A stretch of DNA of 64,000 bases from Melastoma dodecandrum. Taxonomy: Eukaryota; Streptophyta; Magnoliopsida; Myrtales; Melastomataceae. Below the pieces are notes generated by a model. The model was not told the DNA's origin. It ran no database searches and was given only the letters and a program-made list of their open reading frames with translations. This document shows, piece after piece, positions 1 through 10,996 of this stretch; position 1 is the stretch's first letter; each line of letters begins with the position of its first letter. Position numbers and translations under genes: made by a program. The stretch is taken from contig JARUPY010000495.1 of assembly GCA_029817715.1 (NCBI GenBank), positions 496,001-560,000 on the forward strand, given 5' to 3'.

Positions 1-740
1 GGTAGGCCAAAAAAGAAAAGGAACGACAGAGTCAGCATATCGAACATGGTAGAAGCATGCTGGAATTCGCAAAGTGAGAGGAAGTCTCACCGAGGGGGTT
101 ACCTCGCCTCGGGGTGGCCCGAGGAGGATGAACGACGCCGGGAGGGCGTCGGCTGATAGGCTGGTCGGGAGGCTTCGACTCGTCAGCACCGGAGAGGGGG
201 ATTCCTTGGCTTCGGTTTCTATATGTACGTTGGGAGGAGTTGGGCTCCGGCGTTGGTGTGTATGGAGGAGTTGGCCTCCGGTTGAATGTAGAGGGAGGAG
301 GAGTTGGCCTCCGATCCTCGGAGGGGTGGAGCGTCTGAAGGTGAGGGATGTCTCTGTCCTGATTATCTGATTCTCTGATCATATGATATTTTTGAAAAGG
401 AGGGGGAGGATTTTATCTCTCAGGATTTCAGAGATCCTCTGATGGGAAATCTCTGATTTTTTTCTTACGTGTGTGTGATTGTCTGATAGGGGAAGGGGAG
501 TGAATATGATCCTTTGAATTTGGTCATCTTTCTTTGCATGAAGAGGATCAGTGTAACGGACAAGGAAATTAAAATGAAGGAAATAAATTAAAAGACGAAA
601 TAATTGTGCTTAATTTATGGTCTGATAGGTAGGATATTTAATGGGATAAGAAAAACGTCATTTTAAAGAAATGACCAAAAAATTAGGCTTTTTAATGTGT
701 TTTGTTCAGGTCATTAATGGAATTGAAGGCCCATGTCCAT
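1..740. other. Non-coding, repeat-like GC-rich then AT-rich DNA
   Basis: I see no gene here. Positions 60-360 are purine- and G-rich and contain short imperfect repeats of a GGAGTTGGCCTCCG-like word near 235-315. Open frames exist on both strands there, but they are proline/arginine-rich low-complexity products with no recognisable domain. The style resembles the interior of an LTR or a degraded retroelement, which is inference. Positions 360-740 are AT-rich and plain. Confidence 0.4.
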
Positions 741-819
741 GTATATGGGTAAGGCTTCAATTTGAATGGGTTTTGTTATAAGCAAAAGAAATTCGAGAGA
801 AAATTTGGGGTATTACAGT

Positions 820-2600
820 ATTCCACGTGTAACAAAATTGGGAATGACTGTAGAACTTTATTTTTTTTCCGGTGTCCGCCCGTCCCCTCCTCATCAATTT
901 CCTGGTTCTTCCCACTTGCATGATCAAGATTGATTCAAGGGCCATTTCATTCTATAGTCAAATGGTCAATTCAAATCAACGGTCGATAATGGCTTTGTAA
1001 AAAAAAAAAATCCATTTTTTTGTTTTCCTCTATCAAGTGAATCGAAGAAAGGTACGAGGGGATTGTCGGAAGGGTAACCAATGTCTTCTCATTCCCATCT
1101 ATTTTTCATGTGTACATATAATGTTGTGGGAGGGAGGAAATTCTCTTGTGACCTCCCACTTCAGAAGTCTTTCCAACGCGGGTGCAATCAAGTGTTGTTT
1201 TCGTACTGCATTATCTACTTAAAATTTCGATTCGTATGCTTATTCGTTACACGCCATCCCCGCATTGGCTCAATAAACATGCATTCTAGAGCGTCCGAGG
1301 GCTTCCGTATTCACGTCTCATTCACTAAAGCGCTCGTAAGCACATATACTTCATTCTGTCATGAACGTACATTTGTAATGCATGTTCAGACATTCCCAAG
1401 AGTTTTGTTTGCATATTTAGATTTATAAAAGTTCGGGGACGTTACCATCACAAAATTCGGGGTTGTTACAGCGGTAGTCGATGATACTTCAAATAAGGCG
1501 AAGAAAAAGAAGATGATTGCGCATGCGAGAACAGAAAGTACTTCCTCCGAATTGCGGATCACATCATGGCAATTCATTCCGTCCAAACAAGGACCAACCA
1601 GTAATTATTGCAGTCTCCTGTTTACTTTGGATCAACATGAAAGAACGCCCTCCTAAAAATTAGAGGACTAATCGATTCGATAATTCTCGTCTCTTTCATT
1701 TCATCCCGGATGGAGTTGTAAAGAAAAACAAAATTCGGAAACTCAATCACATGATTTCTAAATTCATCTACTCCCCCAGAATCCCAATACGACCCTCCAT
1801 AATTGTTTTCAATGTCCTGCTGAGTGCCGCTCAGCTGCTTCAAAACGACGGCCCTCCCAGCGGCATGCAGCTTTCCACCGCCATCTTGGGGACAACCAAC
1901 TTCATCTTCTTCTTTACACCCATCCTTGATACTGTGTATGTCAGGCCCAACTCAATAAACTCCGATAGACAATACAAAGTTTTTGATGTTACAATTGTAA
2001 AAGAATATTAGGTTTCTCAAGTGTACGATGACAGCACAATTTATTTTATATTGGCCAACATAGAGCTGATGAGTTACCTTAGGCCGCTATAAAATATTTA
2101 CACCATTTTTTCGAAAGACAGACTCCTTCCCCGAAATTTCGCAAATGGCACGCCCACGTTTATCGCGAACGACTAAGTCGATGTCCTACATCCATCGCGA
2201 TTAGCCATTATATTGTAAACTGGGGGGAAAACCATATCTAATTATTTTATTAAATAAAGAAGAATTTGTAAACACCTACCTAGCTAACGCAGGTTTGTTT
2301 GCATCTGTTCGACAGAGTGTGCATGGAGGAAAAAAGATGCTTCGTCTTGGTCAAGGAAAAAAGATGCACAAACTACGATCTGAATCTAGAAGCGGATCTT
2401 GTTTTTGACGTTGACGGCGACGAAGGATGATGATTTGGTTCATTTGTTTTGATTTTTATCTTAGCATTGCAGCTAGCGCTAGATTGAGGATGGAAACCAA
2501 TACAAAGTTTTTGATGTTACAATTGTAAAAGAATATTTTTAGGTTTCTCATATTTTTACTGAGACACTCCAAAAGAAATATTTTTTTACATCCAAACACA
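820..2600 (+). repeat. Duplicated 5' flank of the DUF4220 locus, copy 1
   Basis: This stretch reappears at about 10997-12553 with small indels. Shared landmarks include GGTACGAGGGGATTGTCGGA (near 1050 and 11187), the segment at 1740-1930 (11790-11980) and the segment at 2560-2645 (12462-12550). Copy 1 carries extra sequence around 2120-2530 that copy 2 lacks. Short open frames (1751-2011 plus, 1622-1843 minus) are partly kept in both copies, but I recognise no family in them, so I treat the block as non-coding duplicated flank. Confidence 0.75.
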
Positions 2601-2639
2601 AACTTGTCTCCACACCATTCCTTACGCCCACACACACAA

Positions 2640-2942
2640 TTTTGTGTCCATCCATCTCTGCCAATCTCGGCCTGGATTTCTTAGTAGTTAGTGGCAGCAA
2701 ACTATAGGTGACCGACGAGAGTTTGGATAAGATCTGGACAAAAAAGATGTTTTATTTATTTTTTGGAAATAAGTAAATGCATTCCTTGGGAGATGGAGCG
2801 AAGGAGAACCTGCGACTATTCATCAGTAGTGCTTCACAGCGAAGTTGAGTAAACTGGTTTCCCCGTGCGATTTTCATTTACCATTTGGTGACCGGAATTG
2901 ATTTCTCTTGTTTTTTCTCGGTCTATTGATTAAGGAAAACAA
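2640..2942 (+). other. Immediate upstream region of DUF4220 copy 1
   Basis: No gene. Positions 2670-2740 match 17626-17690, and 2755-2942 match 18716-18905 just upstream of DUF4220 copy 2. In copy 2 the two pieces are separated by about 1 kb. This conserved sequence directly before both start codons is the likely 5' leader and core promoter zone of the two genes. That function is inferred from position; no clear TATA box was pinned. Confidence 0.45.
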
Positions 2943-4630
2943 ATGGCGTTGGCTCCGTATGTGGCGAGCTTGCTAGATATGTGGATCGTGTGGAACATCC
3001 GAGGTCTCATGATACTCAGCCTTTCGATGCAACTGCTTCTTGCCATCATCTCCCCTGTCCGGAGGAAAACGTCCAACCGTTGGGTCATTCTGATGATATG
3101 GGCAATATACTTCTTATCAGACTGGGCCGCCATATTTGCTTTTGGGTTGATCTCGAATGCCAGATTGAAGAACCCCACATCCCCTCAACAGGTCGACCAA
3201 GATCTCCTTGCGTTCTGGTCTGCATTTCTTCTAATACACTTGGGGGGGCCGGATTCCATCACTGCTTATGCGCTAGAGGATAACACGCTGTGGATGCGCC
3301 ACTTGGTCGGCCTTGTTGTCCAAATACTTGCCTTCCTCAACATCTTAGTTAAGACGCTCCCGTATAACAAGCTTCGTGTGCCGACAATCCTGATAGCTAT
3401 CGCCGGCACCATCAAGTACGGGGAGAGGACCAGAGCATTGTACCTTGCAAGTGTCGAGAACCTTAAGGAGTCGGTAGTGAAATCGCGCCGCCTCCATCCG
3501 AACAGCAACTTCATGACGCAACAGGGGACAGCAGCACAGTCCAACACTGGTGGCAATGGCAATGAAGAAACCCACAAAGAGAGACTCGAGATGGCCTTCC
3601 ACTACTTGCAAAAATTCAAGGGTCTGGTTGTCGACATGTCGCCAGACCACTCCGAATGGCGTAAGAGCCAAGATTTCTTCATAAGTCGAGATGCTCGGTC
3701 GACATTCGAAATTCTGAAGATGGAGCTGAAGTTATTCTATGAGCTGTTCTATACCAAGGTCCTTGCGGCCAACTCAGCATGGGGAGCGCTCATTCGCATT
3801 CTGGCCTTTTACAGCGTCCTCGTTGCCCTGATTATGTTTTGCCTGACTAAGAAAGCAGGGATGCACAGGGTCGATGTTCGAATCACTTACTTGTTGCTAG
3901 CCGGAGTGGTTACTTTGGATTCAGCAAGCGAGTTACAGCTAGTGATGTCAAATTGGAGCAGGGTCGATTCCAGTTATGCCGGATGCCAAATGGTTGGGCA
4001 TGGACTAGTCTTCTTTTTCATAGTCGGCATGGCCATGGCATGCTTAGCAGGCTTCCTTTGCGAGAACGTTGCATTACGGAAATGGTCAGAGAGTACAGGT
4101 GCGCTGAGCAATTTAGGGCGAGCTTTCGAGGAGTCTCGTCCGAGGAAAGGATCCAAGCTAAGTGATTATTGGTGTAAAATCAACGGTACAATCTTACCCA
4201 CTTCTAATTTATATTTTGATTTGACTCGACCGTCTCTCTCTTCTCTTCGATTATGAATATAGAATGGAAAACATGTTTATTTCCACTCAAGAAATTAAAT
4301 TGGTATCAAAGGAATGACTTTGCGTTCTCCAATTCTAATTATATGATGTATATAAATAGATAAATGTGAAAAAGTTATCAAAAACAGAAAATTAAAAGTT
4401 TTAGAGAAAAAAAAGAGTAATTGTATAGATTGCATTTGTATTTATTAAGTGAATTCTTTTTTTTAATTGATTAGGATTATGAAAAATCTCAAATATTGAG
4501 TACTTGATTTGGAGGTGTTTGTTAGTATTTGGTAATTTGCATTAACTATTTATATTGTTATGTCTTTATGGGTTAATCAGTTGAGGTATAAAAAGAACTT
4601 TTTTGCAGGTAAGATCAACCACAAGATGGG

Positions 4631-4635
4631 GGTAG
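4631..4635. repeat. Target-site duplication, left copy (GGTAG)
   Basis: The five bases GGTAG directly precede the LTR TG end. The same five bases follow the LTR CA end at 5643-5647. The intact paralogue reads GGGGGTAGTCATCC without interruption at 20660-20673, which confirms the pre-insertion sequence. Confidence 0.95.
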
Positions 4636-5642
4636 TGTTCGCGTATAGAACGGATCACGTCGGAAATATTTGGCAAAGGACTCACAGGAATTGGATTGTG
4701 GTCGCCAGTAAGAAGATGCACAATTTTATTCAAAACAGAATGCAAGTCTTACAATCTTGACGAATTAAGAACAGGGGCTTACAGCCATAAAAAACGAAAA
4801 GGGAGCAAGTGGTGACAACGATGTGGAATCCTGTGACGGCGGAGAACTTATGACGAAGGCCTTGGAAGCTCGCTCCGTCGGTGGCGGTCGCTGGCGGGAG
4901 GCTGTGACGAAGGCCCTACGAGCTCACTCCGTCGGTGGTGTCGCTGGCGGGGGGTTGACGGCAAAGGCCCTACGAGCTCACTCTGTCGGTGGAAGGGGAG
5001 TTGACCTATAAACCGGGTCAAGGTATCTAATTCCTAAGGTTGACGAACAAACTTCAGAGCTTTGGCTGTGTATGGTCGTGTCTTGTCTTGAAAAATTCCC
5101 CTGCTATTTATAGAGGACTTGTACGTGTTTAACACGTAACAGATAGATCGTGTTGCAGATCGTGTTATAGATCGTGATCCTTAATATCGTGGGAGTGTCT
5201 CAACAACCTCCTTGATATATGGGATCACGTTCCTGGATATTAGGATCAGTTACGATCCTTAACAAACGTGATTGAAAATGAATAAATTTATTCCAACCTT
5301 GTCGACTTGACTGATCTGTACGGACTACGACCGACTTGGTCAACTTATCCAGAATTCCGTCGACTTGACCCTACTAGTAGACTTAGCTACTGTTGAGTCA
5401 TCTTGGTTGACTTTGATTACCATATTCCTTCGTCGTGAGTCGACCTAGTCGACTCCGTTCATAAGTCGACTTAGTCGACTTCGTCATAAGTCGACCTAGT
5501 CGACTTCGTCATGGGTCGACCTAATCGACTTCGTCGTGAGTCGGCCTAGACGACTGTATCTTGGGCCGACTCGGAGTGTGACTTGAGTGATTACTGGGTT
5601 TCTGTTCTAAGCCCAGGCCCAAAATTATTTGCCATGTCAACA
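4636..5642 (-). mobile_element. Solo LTR (gypsy, Tat-like family) inside DUF4220 exon 2
   Basis: It runs TG...CA on the plus strand (TGTTCGCGTATAGAACGG to GCCATGTCAACA), 1007 bp, with perfect 5-bp duplications. The left end matches the LTRs of the full element at 34625-43081, sharing GGATCACGT, AATATTTGGCAA and GTGGTCGCCAGTAAG words. By that comparison it lies in minus orientation. The interior holds two kinds of short repeats: a GAAGGCCCTACGAGCTCACTC type at 4850-4995 and AGTCGACCTAGTCGAC types at 5330-5560. With no internal domain, it most likely arose by recombination between two LTRs of one element. Confidence 0.92.
5104..5112 (-). promoter_or_regulatory. Putative TATA box of the solo LTR
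   Basis: On the minus strand the sequence reads TATAAATAG, at a place equivalent to the TATAAAAGG boxes in the two LTRs of the related full element (35360-35368 and 42681-42689). It would direct transcription leftwards, antisense to the DUF4220 gene. Activity is inference. Confidence 0.5.
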
Positions 5643-5647
5643 GGTAG
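5643..5647. repeat. Target-site duplication, right copy (GGTAG)
   Basis: Identical to 4631-4635; the DUF4220 exon resumes at 5648 (TCATCCTCACC). Confidence 0.95.
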
Positions 5648-6390
5648 TCATCCTCACCAAATTGCAATATCAATGGAAGAACAACCTCGATATGGAACTG
5701 TGGGACTTCGTGTTTATTCAATTGCGAGAAAAAGCTTTGCCCGCCGATGATGCGGACAAGGTCAGGGCGGTATACGAGGCAAGGGGTGAAGGTCCACTTT
5801 CCATAGGAAATTTACCCGAGTTAAGACACTTCGTAGATGATTTTGAGTTTGAACATAGCATCCTCATCTGGCATTGCGCTACCGAGATCTGTTATCAGGT
5901 CGATGCACATGCTGACGGCAACGACAACAATGGAAAGAAGTTCAGCAAGGTCCTTTCAGATTACATGACATATCTTTTGATCAAGCAACCAAAGCTAATG
6001 TCCCCCGTGGCAGGGATCGAGGGAATAAGGTATAGCGAAACCATTGCTGAGGCAAAGGATATCGGCAAGAGACAACCCACGGAGACCTTGGAGCAATTTT
6101 GCAGGAATACATTGGATGAGCATACTGGCACTGCCGAATCTGATGAAAGAGGATTTATCGGTAAGTCCGTGTTGCCTGAGGCATGCACCCTAGCTCACAT
6201 TCTACTGCAAAAAGGTACGACGAAGTGGGACGTGATTAGCAAGGTATGGGTGGAGGTGTTGATATATGCGGCTGGCCACTGTCGAGCAGACTCGCATGTA
6301 CGCCTGTTGAGTGAGGGTGGGGAATTCATAACCTTCGTATGGCTGTTGATGGCTCACATGGGGATAATAGCTCGCTTTCCAAAGGAGTAA

Positions 6391-6880
6391 GGAGCTGTGA
6401 ATATGTGTAATTTGTATTTAATAAAAGGGTATTAATTAATTTGTATTTGGCGATTTGTCATCCACATTTTCATTGTTTTTTCTTTCAGTAAAAGAATTGT
6501 TTTCCTTTCTATTTTCACATTGGAAACAAGGCCAGTTGCATTTGTCATTGGGCTGGGCAGGTCTAGCGTATGTCGGGCGGCCTCAATAATAATAATAATT
6601 TATTTTTACTCTTGATATGGAAATAGAATTTAATTTTGTTGGTCTAACAAATTTTTCAAGCAGCTTAAATAAGTCTGAGCTAGTTGAAACAATTTTCATA
6701 AATCCGAACATACGCAACCCGACGTCTCCCTGCACCTGTTTAGTGGACAAGCCTCATCTGATATGGAAAGAATTGCTTTGCGGCTAGTTTCGTGGGGAAG
6801 ATTGGTAGTAGACGATACTTCAAAGATGATAAAGAAAATGAAAATGACCACACAAAAAATACTTTCTCAAAAGCATAATG
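6391..6880 (+). repeat. Duplicated 3' flank of DUF4220 copy 1
   Basis: No gene. The stretch matches 21411-21874 downstream of copy 2, including an ATTAATTAATTTGTATTT word, an (AAT)n run near 6587-6600 and the word GATAAAGAAAATGAAAATGACC at its end. In copy 2 the match stops where an LTR begins (21875). The start probably holds the 3' UTR; AATAAA-like words occur at about 6420. Confidence 0.7.
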
Positions 6881-6982
6881 AATACAATCACGTTTCATGA
6901 TACCCAGCTGCATCGATTCAACAGATTGATATAAGAATTTCGGGATCATCACCCCAAAAAATAGCCTTAGGGGTAGGAGTAC

Positions 6983-7074
6983 TGATATTTGGAAATAATC
7001 CTACATCGGGCCAATTGCACTCCCAACCCTAGAGCAAGCTTTTGGGTTGGGCTCTCCCTAAAAAGCCCGTACCA
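6983..7074 (+). mobile_element. Short LTR relic (TRIM-like), 3' end next to a tRNA-Met primer site
   Basis: The sequence begins TGATATTTGGAAATAATCC, contains CTACATCGG, a word common in small plant LTRs, and ends GTACCA two bases before a primer-binding site. It is only about 92 bp, the size of TRIM-type LTRs. No second LTR was found, so this is a relic. Confidence 0.55.
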
Positions 7075-7076
7075 AG

Positions 7077-7088
7077 TGGTATCAGAGC
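7077..7088 (+). other. Primer-binding site TGGTATCAGAGC
   Basis: A perfect 12-base complement to the 3' end of plant initiator tRNA-Met, the standard start point for minus-strand synthesis in many plant LTR elements. It lies two bases after the LTR relic, giving the expected order for a plus-strand element. Confidence 0.75.
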
Positions 7089-7189
7089 GACGTCGCTGTC
7101 GTCCTTATCCCCAGAAAGGTTGACAAAGCAATTTCCTCCGTGGGAAGGAAGAACCAACGAGATGAGGCCCCTGGTCAAGGAGCCAAAAT

Positions 7190-7865
7190 AATGACGGTTG
7201 ATGTACTTGTGGTTGCCCTCTTTGCTGAAATTTTCAATTCATAAATTAGATGAGTATACCATTGTGGTTGCCCTCTATGCATGCGTCGTAGGACTATATA
7301 ATGATTGCGATCACTCTCTTCAAAACCTGGTAACTGATTTAGGACTTGAAAGCAGCCCTTACATAGGAAGTGTTTTGGTATCTATGTACGTTACCAATGG
7401 AAAAAATGAACTCTGCTAAGAGTATTTTCCAACCTTTACGGGAGAGAGATCTTGTAATATGGACAGAGATGATCACTGCTCACTCAATACTGGCAATTCT
7501 GGGGTTGCATTTAATTATTTTGCTGGCTTAAGGTGGATAGTTTTGCTATCGATGGGGCATTAAGTGCATGTGCTGGTCTGATAACTCATAATCAGGGAGA
7601 TCATTCACTCTCTGTTTGTCAAGGCAGGATTGGGAATGGATATGGCTATAGGTGGTAGTTTGGTCAATATGTACACAAAAAATGGGGACCTTCAATCTGC
7701 AGATTCCATCTTCAGTGAAGATTTAGATGCGGATTTGATGTGTTGGAACTCAATTCTCGGACGATGTGGCGACCATGGATTGGAAAAAATGGTCTTAATG
7801 ATCTTTGAACAAATCCTTTCGCATGGTCTGGTTCCAGGTCTAGTGACCTTTATTGTCTGCTTTCT
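7190..7865 (+). pseudogene. PPR protein pseudogene (PLS-type fragment)
   Basis: Two open stretches separated by stops and frame changes encode pentatricopeptide repeats. The first (to about 7419) includes ESSPYIGSVLVSMYVTNGK; the second (7630-7893) includes GGSLVNMYTKNGDLQSADSI and DLMCWNSILGRCGDHG, typical of organelle RNA-binding PPR proteins of the PLS class. Between them, near 7420-7620, recognisable PPR text continues in other frames (ERDLVIWTEMITAHS). No start codon context, no C-terminal E or DYW domain and several frameshifts are seen, so it is a decayed partial copy. It is unrelated in sequence to the intact PPR gene at 31736-33172. Confidence 0.8.
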
Positions 7866-8020
7866 TCACTTACAGCCGCAGTTTCTCGATTGAAAAAAAA
7901 ATTTATTGTGTAATTGCACGGAGGAGTTTAATATCAATCCTAATGTTGCATATATGATCATCATCCGTGGCATGAAGATGTTGCATCTCCATGTACAACA
8001 GCAAAATTTAACCATACGGG

Positions 8021-8400
8021 ATGGTTGAAATTTTAGAGGCACATCGTAAGGTAAACGACATGCTCTATTCATTGTCTTGCTTGTTTGAGTATATCGGTGA
8101 ATTGGGCAATGACTACATATACACAGTGACTTCCTTCCTGGAGCATGCGCTCTTGGACTGGGTTCTGGTCCACCGGCAGGAGGTGGCATCTGCAGTCAAG
8201 CATATGGCGTTAGGAGTCACAAGGCTTGGTTACGAGGATGCGCTAATTTACCTGCTGAACTACATATGGCTCATCTTCGAGACATCTCTATTCGTCATCA
8301 TTGCTGTCATGAAAGCCACAGCGAGAATTGGGGTGACATTGGGTCCTGCCGTGGTGTGGAATTATTACTTGTAGGAGCCCTTTCATCCAACAAAGAAACA
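8021..8400 (+). pseudogene. SF3B1 (splicing factor 3B subunit 1) HEAT-repeat fragment
   Basis: The frame at 8021-8374 reads like the C-terminal HEAT repeats of the U2 snRNP protein SF3b155: LFEYIGELGNDYIYTVT, DLVHRQ-like VLVHRQEVASAVKHMALG and EDALIYLLNYIW are close to the strongly conserved family text. A short piece at the start (MVEILEAHRK) matches a segment that lies further upstream in the real protein, so there appears to be an internal deletion of several dozen residues. After the stop at 8372-8374 the family text seems to go on (LFHPTKKH). It is less than a tenth of the normal protein (about 1,270 residues) and carries many substitutions at conserved sites, so I call it a fragmentary pseudogene. 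Confidence 0.8.
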
Positions 8401-9489
8401 CAAGCTTTCAAATGTCACCTTTGAGGACAAGGTTGTTCTTGAAGGGAGGGTATTGATGCATGAAAACCAGTTAAACGGGACCAAGGGTTGTGTGCCGATT
8501 GGAGGGGCTGATTCAAAGGCATAAATCAAGACCCTAGCTTCAAGGGATCATGCTCATCAAAGACCAGGAAGGATGAAATTGCGAGGATAAGAATTTTTAG
8601 AGAGGGGTATAAGGGATGTTTATCTGTTAGTGGGGAAGTAGAGAAAAAAAGGTAAAAGAGAATAGGGCCGATAGGTGGAGAGTGCGTGTGTGTGGGTGCA
8701 GCTTCAGCCGTTGCTTGAACCATCCGACTAGAGGAGATTCAGCGGTGTGTTGTGCTTTTTGGTTTTGTCTACATCAAGTACCCTTTTCTTCTTTTATCTA
8801 CATCGGAGGGGCCCGATCCGGTGTAGAACTCTTTTGTATGCAACATAGCTTCTTGCAGTAATCTTGCCATATTCACATTCGCATTGATCACGAAGGTCAG
8901 GCCGCCCACCGCAGTCGTGGTTTCCCATAACCTTCTTGGTAAACGCCCATATTGGTTTTCCTAGAAACTTCACACAGACGCCGCTGTCCATATTTTTGTT
9001 TAACAGAAGCCAACCATGGAACAAAACCACTTATTTAAGACGTTTACCTTTTATAATTATTCACTATTAGTTAACAACTGATTATGTAGTTTAGGTTAGT
9101 GATTAAAGATATTATTAGGTTATTTCCATAAATTTATTCTTATTACAAGTGTTGTATATTATATATTATGATATTATATATCTATGTTGACTTTAGCGTC
9201 TTTCCATATCTACGAGAGGCTTTTTGGTCAAACGCATCCCTTTCAAGCTAACCGTTCTTTCCATTCTCCCACCACCGCGTTTTTCATTTCTCCATCTTCT
9301 GTCAACTCTTTTTCGCGTAATCCTTCGATATTTGGTGTACTAATGATTTGGTGATGCCAAGAAGACTTAGATCGGAGAGCCAAATGTGCGTACCGGTTTG
9401 CTTGAGCTGTTTTCATTCAGATTTCCCGGGTCAGTATTAACCTCTTCTGATTTTTTTTTCTTTTTTGGGCGATTGGTTGAAGGAGACGA
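8401..9489. other. Intergenic, no gene recognised
   Basis: Several short open frames occur, the longest on the minus strand at 8794-9030, but none shows a family motif that I recognise. Positions 9050-9200 are strongly AT-rich. The last 120 bases before 9490 are a diverged version of the leader before the other DUF4220 copies. Confidence 0.4.
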
Positions 9490-9887
9490 ATGGCGTCGCT
9501 GCCGTTTGTGGCGAGCTTGCTGGATATGTGGGCTGCAAGGAACATCCGAGGTTTCATGATACTGAGCCTTTCTATGCAATTGCTTCTTGCTACCGTCTCC
9601 CCTCTCTGGAGAAAAACAACAAATCGGTTGGTCATTCTGATGATATGGTCCACCTACTTACTAGCAGACTGGGTCGCAATATTCGCTTTCGGGTTGATCA
9701 CGAACTCCAAATTCAAGAATAACGCGACCCCTCAGGAAGTTGACATTGGCCAAGATCTCCTGACCTTGTGGTCTGCCTTTTTTCTGATGCACCTGGGGGG
9801 CCCGTTTTCTATCACTGCCTATGTGTTAGAGGACAATGCACTATGGCTCGCCACTTGGTCAGTTTGGTTGTCCAGATTGTTAACCGG
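9490..9887 (+). pseudogene. DUF4220 5' fragment, copy 3
   Basis: Begins MASLPFVASLLDMWAARNIR and follows the other two DUF4220 copies for about 130 residues, including a variant of the signature (HLGGPFSITAYVLEDN). Near 9845 one base is missing relative to the paralogues (TGGCTCGCC versus TGGATGCGCC), which shifts the frame; the similarity continues in the new frame (RHLVSLVVQIVN) and ends at about 9887. The rest of exon 1 and all of exon 2 are absent. It is more diverged than copies 1 and 2 are from each other, so it is an older truncated copy. Confidence 0.85.
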
Positions 9888-10996
9888 GGTTTTGATGATG
9901 AATTTAAGCAACGAGTTACTGGTGGTAAGTAGTAATGTTTCATAAGTTGTGTGCTTATCCTCAGTGATGAGCTGGAGCAATGTGTTGCTGAACCACAGCT
10001 AGTAACAGTTATATATTGCTGCATACAGTAAGCTGTTACTGTGGTATTACGTATACATATTGTAAATATGAAAACATATTTTCAGTACCTACATTTTATT
10101 TTGATTTATCTTCGATTATCTGTCTGAGTATCCAAATTCACTCAATATGGCCTAATAATCTCATTATAAATATTTAGACAATTAAATATTGAGAGAATAG
10201 CTATTGTATTTGGAAACAAAAATATTTTGCTACCCTGTAATAGGATAAAATATCAAATTAAAAATTGTTGTTTATCATAATCGATCAGAAGATTATGAGT
10301 GATTTATAAAGTTTAAAAATAATTATTCGATTAAGATAAGTTAGGGAAGTTACCGATAGCATAGGGGCCGCTTGAGCAGACCCTAGCTCAGGATCTGTCC
10401 GCAACTTTTGGTAACAAATCACGAAGATTGTGTGAGCATCTTATATACCTCTTTCTCCTTTAATAATCAGAATAGGAGGACAGACAAAGTGCCTTTGTGC
10501 GTCTAAGTGGTTTGAGTGGTTCCAAAGCATGTGTGATCTGAGTGAAGCTTTGAGGGTCGATGGACAGCGGAAGGTGCTAAGTGTCTCATGGTCCTTATCT
10601 CTTGTAAGCTATGTGTGAGAGTGTCAAGGGCCGAGGTCAGACCTTGATCGTCGTGAGAGGGACCAGGTGTCCTCGGTCCGTCCAAAGAGCGGCTGACGAA
10701 TTGTCTGATTGAAGCTAAGTGAATACATATTCAGAATTTTATGGCTATTAAAGAGCGCAAGAGAGAAGGGAAGGGAGGGTCATACCTTGTGCATGTGTCC
10801 CTGCAACTCTCCACCAACTCCCTCCTCCTTGGCAAGACTTCGCCTCGAGGCAACTTTGCTAGATAATCCGTCTTGGTCACACCTCACTTTATCCCTTCTG
10901 CTCCAGGTTGTACGAATGTAGTGTCCCCTGGATCAAATTTTTTCGACAAAATCAAGGTGGAATTGAACTTTATATTTTCATTTTTCTTCTCTTTGT
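9888..10996. other. Intergenic, no gene recognised
   Basis: AT-rich from 10030 to 10350, then mixed sequence. No domain, repeat pair or RNA gene was recognised. The right edge is where the duplicated 5' flank of DUF4220 copy 2 starts. Confidence 0.4.

Larger units (their letters stand above)
2943..6390 (+). pseudogene. DUF4220/DUF594 membrane protein, copy 1, broken by a solo LTR
   Basis: A plant-specific multi-pass membrane protein with an N-terminal DUF4220 domain and a C-terminal DUF594 domain; the biochemical role is unknown, and members are often linked to stress or defence. Exon 1 is 2943-4185 and carries the family signature HLGGPDSITAYALEDN and several hydrophobic segments. The donor is AACG|GTACAA at 4185/4186 and the acceptor TTTTGCAG at 4608. 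Exon 2 is 4609-4635 plus 5648-6390, interrupted by the LTR at 4636-5642 with GGTAG on both sides. Without the LTR and one GGTAG, exon 2 is 770 nt, exactly the length in copy 2, and the frame is otherwise open (670 codons before the stop). As it stands, translation enters the LTR and stops at 4758-4760, losing DUF594. I classify it as a recently disrupted gene. Confidence 0.9.

Noticed and set aside
32..382. 116-codon minus-strand frame and overlapping 98-codon plus-strand frame
   Set aside because: Proline/arginine-rich text from GC-rich repeats, with no domain and open on both strands.
1622..2011. Short open frames partly conserved between the two duplicated flanks
   Set aside because: Both strands are open and similarity is equal in and out of frame, so conservation reflects recent duplication rather than coding constraint.
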